Origin: Lentzea sp. NEAU-D7
GTDB taxonomy: Bacteria > Actinomycetota > Actinomycetes > Mycobacteriales > Pseudonocardiaceae
Reading direction: 5' to 3'
Assembly: GCF_026242055.1 (NCBI RefSeq)
Contig: NZ_JAPJDL010000001.1
Span: 731,761-795,760 of the forward strand
DNA length: 64,000 nt
Position 1 is the first letter of the stretch, and each line of letters starts with the position of its first letter. Made by a program: the position numbers and the translations under genes. Shown piece after piece: positions 59,617 to 64,000 of this stretch. Below the pieces are notes generated by a model. That model made no database searches. It was given only the letters and a program-made list of their open reading frames with translations, and was not told where the DNA came from.

Positions 59617-60455
59617 CGGCCTGCGACTGCTGCGGCGCCGAGCTCGACGAGTCGGGCGCCATCGACCTGGACCTGGGTCTGCCGCCGGGCGTGCGCGCCC
59701 ACTCGCTCCTGGCCGGCGGCAACGTTCTCCTGACCGGCGACGCCGCGTACGTGCGGTGCGTCCTGCTCGTCGACCTGACCGGCGACCTGGAACTGTGGTT
59801 CGGCGCCTGGATGCGGGTCGACGAGCAGGACGCGCGGCACGCGGCCGACTCGTGGGACGGCCCCGGCTACGACTCGCTGAAGTTCACCGGCACGTTCGCG
59901 CACGACATCAAGCCGTGGGACGGCCTGCGCGGCGCGGAGGTGGCCGCCGAGGTCCGCGAGCCCGGCGACCTGCCCGAATACGTCCAGCACCCGCTGCTCG
60001 GCACCACCTGGGACCGCGACGAGGTGCTCAGCGGCTACCTCGTCGAACTGCCGGTGCCGATCCAGCAGAGGCTGCCCGGCAGGTGGAGCGTCGAGCGCAG
60101 CGCGGGCCTCACCCCGCACGTGCTGGAGGAGGGCCTGCGGTTCGCCGGACCGGGCCGCGCGGTGTTCGTCGACGTCCGCCGGGCCCAGGGCACGTCGGCC
60201 GAGCGCTTCCTGGAGCTGGCTCTGGAAGGCGCCCCGGACGTGCCGGAGGAGCAGAGGTTCGTGGAGCGCGACGGCGTCGAGCTGCGACACGCGCTGTGGC
60301 TCACCGGCGCCTCCGGCCGGCACGAGTTCCACGGCCACGTCGCGCGGTTCGGCGAGATGGTCGTCGTGACGTGCGTGCACGACGACCCAGCCGACCACGC
60401 CTGGGCACGTCACGTGCTGAACAGCGTCCGCTTCCGCCGCGGAGCGCGATCGTAA
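59613..60455 (+). CDS. DUF2199-like protein, copy 2
   Basis: A 280-residue paralogue of the preceding gene: start CDCCGAELDESG, then AYVRCVLLVDLTGDLELWFGAWMRVDEQDARHAADSWDG, IKPWDGLRGAEVAAEV, HPLLGTTWDRDEVLSGYL, and C-terminal RHALWLTGASGRHEFHGHVARFGEMVVVTCV. Both keep the cysteine cluster and the W-D-R-D-E-V block. A GTG overlaps the first copy's stop. A local gene duplication with divergence is the simplest reading. Confidence 0.75.
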   Translation: MTACDCCGAELDESGAIDLDLGLPPGVRAHSLLAGGNVLLTGDAAYVRCVLLVDLTGDLELWFGAWMRVDEQDARHAADSWDGPGYDSLKFTGTFAHDIKPWDGLRGAEVAAEVREPGDLPEYVQHPLLGTTWDRDEVLSGYLVELPVPIQQRLPGRWSVERSAGLTPHVLEEGLRFAGPGRAVFVDVRRAQGTSAERFLELALEGAPDVPEEQRFVERDGVELRHALWLTGASGRHEFHGHVARFGEMVVVTCVHDDPADHAWARHVLNSVRFRRGARS

Positions 60456-60524
60456 CGTCAGGGAAATCCCAAGTTTGCGCGAGTGAACTGGACCACTTGC
60501 CGAGCCCGACTCACGATTCCCGCC

Positions 60525-61796
60525 ATGAACGTCCTGCTGGCATTCGCACTCACCGCGAGTCTCACGTCGCCGGTGCACCTGCCCCCGACAGCACCGTGCC
60601 CGGAGAACGTCCCCGCCGGCACCACCTGTTACGAGGGCCGGGACCCGAACGGCGCGTACTACACGATCGCCGTGCCGAAGAAGTGGAACAAGACGCTCGT
60701 CGTGCACTCGCACGGCGGCCCCGACCTCGGCGACCCCACGCCGGAGCGCACCCGTGACGACCTGAACCGCTGGTCGGTCATGGTCGAGGAGGGCTACGCG
60801 TGGGCCGGGACCTCGTACCGGCGCGGTGGGTACGGCACGCGGATGGCGGCCGAGGACACCGACAACCTGCGCAGGATGGTCGTCAGGATGCTCAAGCCGC
60901 ACAAGGTGTACCTCCACGGGCAGTCGTGGGGCGGCAACGTCGCGGCGAAGACCATCGAGCTGTACAAGGGTTATGACGCGGCGCTGCTCACGAGCGGCGT
61001 CCTGGCCGGCGGTTCGCGCGGGTACGACTACCGCGTCGACCTGCGCGTGGTCTACCAGTACTACTGCGGCAACCACCCGCGGCCGTCCGAGGAGCAGTAT
61101 CCGCTGTGGCAGGGCCTGCGTCCCGGCTCGACGATGACGACCGCCGGCCTGCGCGGCAGGATCGAGGAATGCCTCGGCGTGGCAGGCAGCCGCACGCCGG
61201 AGCAGCAGCAGAAGCTCACGGACATCCTCACCGTCACGAAGATCCCCGAGGAGACGCTGAACTCGCACCTGAACTTCGCGACGTTCACGTTCCGCGACAT
61301 CGTGCACAACCGCCTGGGCGACCGGAACCCCTGGAGCAACAAGGGTGTGGTGTACAAGGGCTCGCACGACGACGCGGCGCTGAACGCGGGCGTCGAACGC
61401 TTCGCCGCGGACCCGTCGGCCCGCGCCGACCTGGCCCACGACAGCGACCTCACCGGCAAGATCGACATCCCGGTCCTGTCGGTGCACGCGATCGGCGACC
61501 CGACCGCGTTCGTGGAGCACGAGTCGGCTTACCGCGACGTCGTTTCCAAGGCGGGGCGCTGGTACAACCTCGTGCAGACCTTCACGACCGAGACGACGCA
61601 CAGCGCGTTCAGCGACTCCGAGTACGCCGCGGCCATGCAGTCCCTGTCGGCCTGGGAGAAGTTCGGCGTGCGCTCCAACCCGTTCCTGATCTCGTACGCC
61701 TGCCCCGGCCACGACCAGAAGTACGGCACTGGCTGCTTCTACAACCCCTGGTACCAGCCGAAGTCCTACGAGTCGCGGGTAGCGCCTCGCGAGTGA
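60525..61796 (+). CDS. Secreted alpha/beta hydrolase
   Basis: A 423-residue exported serine hydrolase. Signal peptide near residues 1-19 (MNVLLAFALTASLTSPVHL), then a hydrolase fold with the oxyanion turn HSHGGPDLG, nucleophile elbow LHGQSWGGNVAAK (G-Q-S-W-G), Asp in HAIGDPTAF and a late His in ETTHSAFSD. Seven or so cysteines suggest disulfides. It may cut peptides or esters. ATG 60525 is chosen because it starts the signal peptide; upstream in-frame codons add a polar run. Confidence 0.8.
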   Translation: MNVLLAFALTASLTSPVHLPPTAPCPENVPAGTTCYEGRDPNGAYYTIAVPKKWNKTLVVHSHGGPDLGDPTPERTRDDLNRWSVMVEEGYAWAGTSYRRGGYGTRMAAEDTDNLRRMVVRMLKPHKVYLHGQSWGGNVAAKTIELYKGYDAALLTSGVLAGGSRGYDYRVDLRVVYQYYCGNHPRPSEEQYPLWQGLRPGSTMTTAGLRGRIEECLGVAGSRTPEQQQKLTDILTVTKIPEETLNSHLNFATFTFRDIVHNRLGDRNPWSNKGVVYKGSHDDAALNAGVERFAADPSARADLAHDSDLTGKIDIPVLSVHAIGDPTAFVEHESAYRDVVSKAGRWYNLVQTFTTETTHSAFSDSEYAAAMQSLSAWEKFGVRSNPFLISYACPGHDQKYGTGCFYNPWYQPKSYESRVAPRE

Positions 61797-61835
61797 CTTG
61801 ACCTCCAGCATGGTCGAGGTACGACGATCTTGACC

Positions 61836-62222
61836 ATGACCGACATCGCAGAGATCGAGAAGCTCGTCGCCACCGTCCAGCACTCGCAGCAGAACGAGCT
61901 CCCCGAGGAGTTCATCGGCCTCTTCCGCTCCGACGCGATCTGGACGACCGCGCACGGCAAGCGGCTCACCGGCCGTGACGAGATCGCCTCCTTCACCCGC
62001 CAGGTCCTGCCCGGCGCGGCGAAGGAGGCGACCGCCACGTACGAGGTGGCGCACGTGCTGTTCATCCGGCCCGACGTGGCGGCCGTCAAGATCCGCCAGC
62101 GCCCGGTCCGGCCCGACGGCACCCCGATCCCGGACCAGAACGAGGGTTCACCGCTCTACATCCTGTCCAAAGAGGACGGAGTGTGGCGGATCGCCGCCGG
62201 GCAGAACACCATCGTGCTCTAA
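61836..62222 (+). CDS. SgcJ/EcaC-like NTF2-fold protein
   Basis: A 128-residue NTF2-like protein: IEKLVATVQHSQQNELPEEFIGLFRSDAIWTTAHGKRLTGRDEIASFTRQVL and a beta sheet to KEDGVWRIAAGQNT, the pattern of the SgcJ/EcaC family (function mostly unknown). ATG 61836 is preferred; TTG 61830 is an option. Its TAA overlaps the TAA of the convergent chitinase gene (TTAA 62219-62222). Confidence 0.8.
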   Translation: MTDIAEIEKLVATVQHSQQNELPEEFIGLFRSDAIWTTAHGKRLTGRDEIASFTRQVLPGAAKEATATYEVAHVLFIRPDVAAVKIRQRPVRPDGTPIPDQNEGSPLYILSKEDGVWRIAAGQNTIVL

Positions 62223-63259
62223 CGCCCCTGCAACGACTTCACCTTGTCGCCGAAGGTCCAGTTCTTCGAGCCGTCCCAGTTGATCGACCAGGTCATGAGC
62301 CCCTTGAGCTGGCCACCGAAGCTGTTCCACGCCTGCCCGACCAGCGCAGGGCTCATGTAGCCGCCACCGGCACCAGGCTGCGCGGGCAGCCCGGGAACCT
62401 GCTTGTCGTAGGGCACCTTGATCGTGGTGCCCTGCACGACCAGCCCCTTGTTCAGGCACTGCGTCTGCGCCACGAACCCCTGCACGGTCCCGGCCGAGTA
62501 GCTGTCGCCGGAGCAGCCGTACATGGAACCGTTGTAGTACTGCATGTTCAGCCACCACAGACGACCGTTGTCCGCGTACTTCTTGATGATCGGCAGATAG
62601 GCACCCCAGATCGAGCCGTACACGACGCTGCCGCCCGTCACGTACGCGGTCTCCGGCGCCATGGTGAGCCCGAACCCGGCCGGCATGGCCGCCAGCACCC
62701 CGTCGATGATGCGCACGAGGTTCGCCTGCGACGCCGACAGCTGGTTGATGTTGCCGCTGCCGACCAGACCCGTCTCGATGTCGATGTCGATCCCGTCGAA
62801 GTTGTACCTCTTCAGGATCGGCACGACGGTAGCGACGAACCGGTCGGCCACAGCGGCCGAACTCAGGTCGATGCCCGCCGTCGCGCCACCGATCGACAGC
62901 AGGATCGTGGCCCCGGCCGCCTTCGCCGCGCACATCTCGGCAGGAGTCGCAACCTTCACCCCGGCGTCCATGCCGTCCTCCCACAGCACGGTGCCGTCGG
63001 ACCGGATCACGGGGAACGCCGCGTTGATCACGTTGTAGCCGTGCTGCTTGATGCGGCTGTCGGTGATCGGGGTCCAGCCGAACGGCGGGTGCACCCCGTT
63101 GGACGCGCCGTCCCAGTTCTCCCAGTACCCGTGCAGGACCTTGCCCGCCGGGCGGGGTTTGAGCGCACACGTGTCGGCCGCCTGGGCGGTGACCGGGACG
63201 AGCACGGTGCTCATGAGCAGAAGCAGGGCTGTCAGCGCTTTGGGCAACAAGCGGGACAT
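62219..63259 (-). CDS. Secreted GH18 chitinase
   Basis: Exported chitinase of 346 aa, family GH18. Sec signal peptide 1-27 (cleavage near AQA-ADT), barrel strand LLSIGG (SxGG motif), and the catalytic FDGIDIDIE at about residues 154-162 with Glu162 as proton donor; later LTMAPE, MQYYNGS and the closing TWSINWD. No chitin-binding or fibronectin module is attached. ATG 63259 has AAGGTG 5 bases upstream. A DasR-type element lies 52 bp before it, as in Streptomyces chitinase promoters. Confidence 0.95.
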   Translation of the reverse strand: MSRLLPKALTALLLLMSTVLVPVTAQAADTCALKPRPAGKVLHGYWENWDGASNGVHPPFGWTPITDSRIKQHGYNVINAAFPVIRSDGTVLWEDGMDAGVKVATPAEMCAAKAAGATILLSIGGATAGIDLSSAAVADRFVATVVPILKRYNFDGIDIDIETGLVGSGNINQLSASQANLVRIIDGVLAAMPAGFGLTMAPETAYVTGGSVVYGSIWGAYLPIIKKYADNGRLWWLNMQYYNGSMYGCSGDSYSAGTVQGFVAQTQCLNKGLVVQGTTIKVPYDKQVPGLPAQPGAGGGYMSPALVGQAWNSFGGQLKGLMTWSINWDGSKNWTFGDKVKSLQGR

Positions 63260-63310
63260 TCGCTCACCTTTCGCTTACAGGCGGCGACCCACTGTCATTG
63301 AAGCACGAAA

Positions 63311-63322
63311 TGGTCCAGACCT
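63311..63322. promoter_or_regulatory. DasR-type (dre) element before the chitinase gene
   Basis: TGGTCCAGACCT is the sequence repeated in Streptomyces chitinase promoters and close to the DasR consensus ACTGGTCTAGACCACT core. It lies 52-63 bases upstream of the chitinase ATG. DasR bound here would keep the gene off until N-acetylglucosamine phosphates rise. Confidence 0.75.
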
Positions 63323-63331
63323 CTACTGGAT

Positions 63332-63394
63332 GGGTGGCGGGGTCTGGGCGGGTGGCGGGGTCTGAGCGGGTGGCGGGGTCTGAGCGGGTGGCGG
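63332..63394. repeat. 18-bp tandem repeat next to the chitinase promoter
   Basis: Three units of GGGTGGCGGGGTCTGNGC (63332-63349, 63350-63367, 63368-63385) and part of a fourth. On the minus strand the frame reads PPPAQT, a proline-rich pattern, so it could be the end of a coding or decaying region, or a non-coding minisatellite. Confidence 0.8.
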
Positions 63395-64000
63395 TGAGGG
63401 GTGGTGGTGCGGTGGCCGCGCTGGACGAGCGCGGGGACGGAGGCCTGGGCGGGAGGTGAAGCCCGGCCTGCGAGAGATGAAAGCGGCGAGAAGTGACGCG
63501 CTGCGGCCGAAGCGAGGCGAGCTGGGGCGCGAGCGGTGACGGCGCAAGCGGGCGTGTCGCCCTGGATCATGCGAGGAGACGGGCCCAGGTGAGCGGAAGC
63601 AGGCGGGTGGCGAGACGACGCGGGGCGGCGCAGCTGCGTCTTGCGGACCGCGAACTGGGGCGAGCTGGGGCGGGTGCGTGGCGCCCGGAAGCATGCGGCG
63701 AAGCGAGCCCAGGTGAGCGGAAGCTCGCGGGCTGTGCGGCGCAGCGTGAGTTGGTGCGGGGATGGCGCTGCAGCGTCTCGGACCCCGCGAGCTGGGGCGA
63801 GGCGAGTCGGGGCGCGAGTGGTCACGGCGCCCGGATCCTGCGGGAAGGCGGCTTAGGCGAGCAGAAACTTGGGGACCGCGAGGCCGAACAGGGGCGAGGC
63901 GGCGCCAGGCAGGGCAGCGCAGCGCAAGGCGGCCCAGGGCGAGGCGGCGCCGGACAGCGCGACTACGTCTCGTTGAGGGTGGCGGAAACACTCGCCCGCG
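63395..64000. other. Repeat-rich stretch without a convincing gene
   Basis: Six hundred bases that end the window. Open frames exist on the minus strand, but they are made of Arg, Pro, Ser and Ala in random-looking order, without a domain, start site or codon-position bias of the neighbours. Imperfect long-period repeats occur: GCCCAGGTGAGCGGAAGC at 63583-63600 and 63707-63724, with a weaker third copy near 63851-63868, and ggggcgcgag-type words recur. It may be degenerate repeat DNA. Confidence 0.5.

Noticed and set aside
63323..63991. Proline/arginine-rich minus-strand frame as a surface protein
   Set aside because: No signal peptide, no start site and no codon-position bias; PPPAQT arises from the 18-bp repeat.

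Overview
This window is chromosomal DNA from a high-GC actinomycete. The evidence is very strong GC bias at third codon positions, many GTG and TTG starts, tight 4-base start/stop overlaps, leaderless-type promoters, an IdeR-type iron box, a DasR-type element before a chitinase, and actinobacterial families such as the CU044_5270, DUF6292 and DUF6297 types, an AfsR-like regulator and a class F sortase. The mix suggests Pseudonocardiales (a Lentzea or Saccharothrix-like organism). That placement is inference; no rRNA or tRNA gene is present to test it. I see no prophage, insertion sequence, CRISPR array or large biosynthetic cluster.

Layout. 0-10 kb: argininosuccinate synthase with tandem ARG-like boxes, an iron-boxed siderophore-interacting protein, a secreted necrosis-inducing-type (NLP) protein, a TetR/SDR locus, and a run of AI-2E-type permease, MsrA, MOSC protein and polysaccharide deacetylase. 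10-20 kb: small regulator/enzyme pairs (HxlR, TetR with a flavin monooxygenase, SRPBCC protein), an ECF sigma factor with a membrane partner, a LexA-family repressor, LysR with a DJ-1 protein, and an ABC exporter. 20-30 kb: a flavin monooxygenase/MarR/FMN reductase operon, the remains of a second TetR/SDR locus, a NitT/TauT-type ABC importer divergent from a flavin monooxygenase and cupin, a frameshifted membrane gene and a GMC oxidoreductase. 30-41 kb: an MFS exporter with an extra C-terminal domain, an AfsR-type regulator, an endonuclease/exonuclease/phosphatase-family enzyme and a TetR-controlled MMPL exporter. 41-48 kb: Spo0M and two CNNM/CorC-type membrane proteins, one carrying a 57-bp tandem repeat inside its second CBS domain, then a MerR regulator and a sugar-acid dehydratase. 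47-53 kb: a five-gene nickel/peptide-type ABC importer divergent from a 60-residue protein with 22 histidines. 53-64 kb: class F sortase locus, PfkB kinase, a Cys-rich protein with a possible GIY-YIG domain, a GAF regulator divergent from aldehyde dehydrogenase/DUF779, two tandem DUF2199-like genes, a secreted hydrolase, a GH18 chitinase, and a repeat-rich tail without a convincing gene.

How the genes work together. Most units are regulator plus target, with visible palindromes between them. The best candidates for new biology are the minisatellite that splits a CBS domain in the CNNM protein (its intact paralogue lies next to it), the histidine-rich protein facing the ABC importer across TTGC-rich DNA, the Cys-rich/GIY-YIG-like gene, and the mutually exclusive hairpins before the NLP gene. 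Two broader patterns are at least nine promoters that fit leaderless transcription and six convergent gene pairs whose stop codons overlap by exactly four bases.
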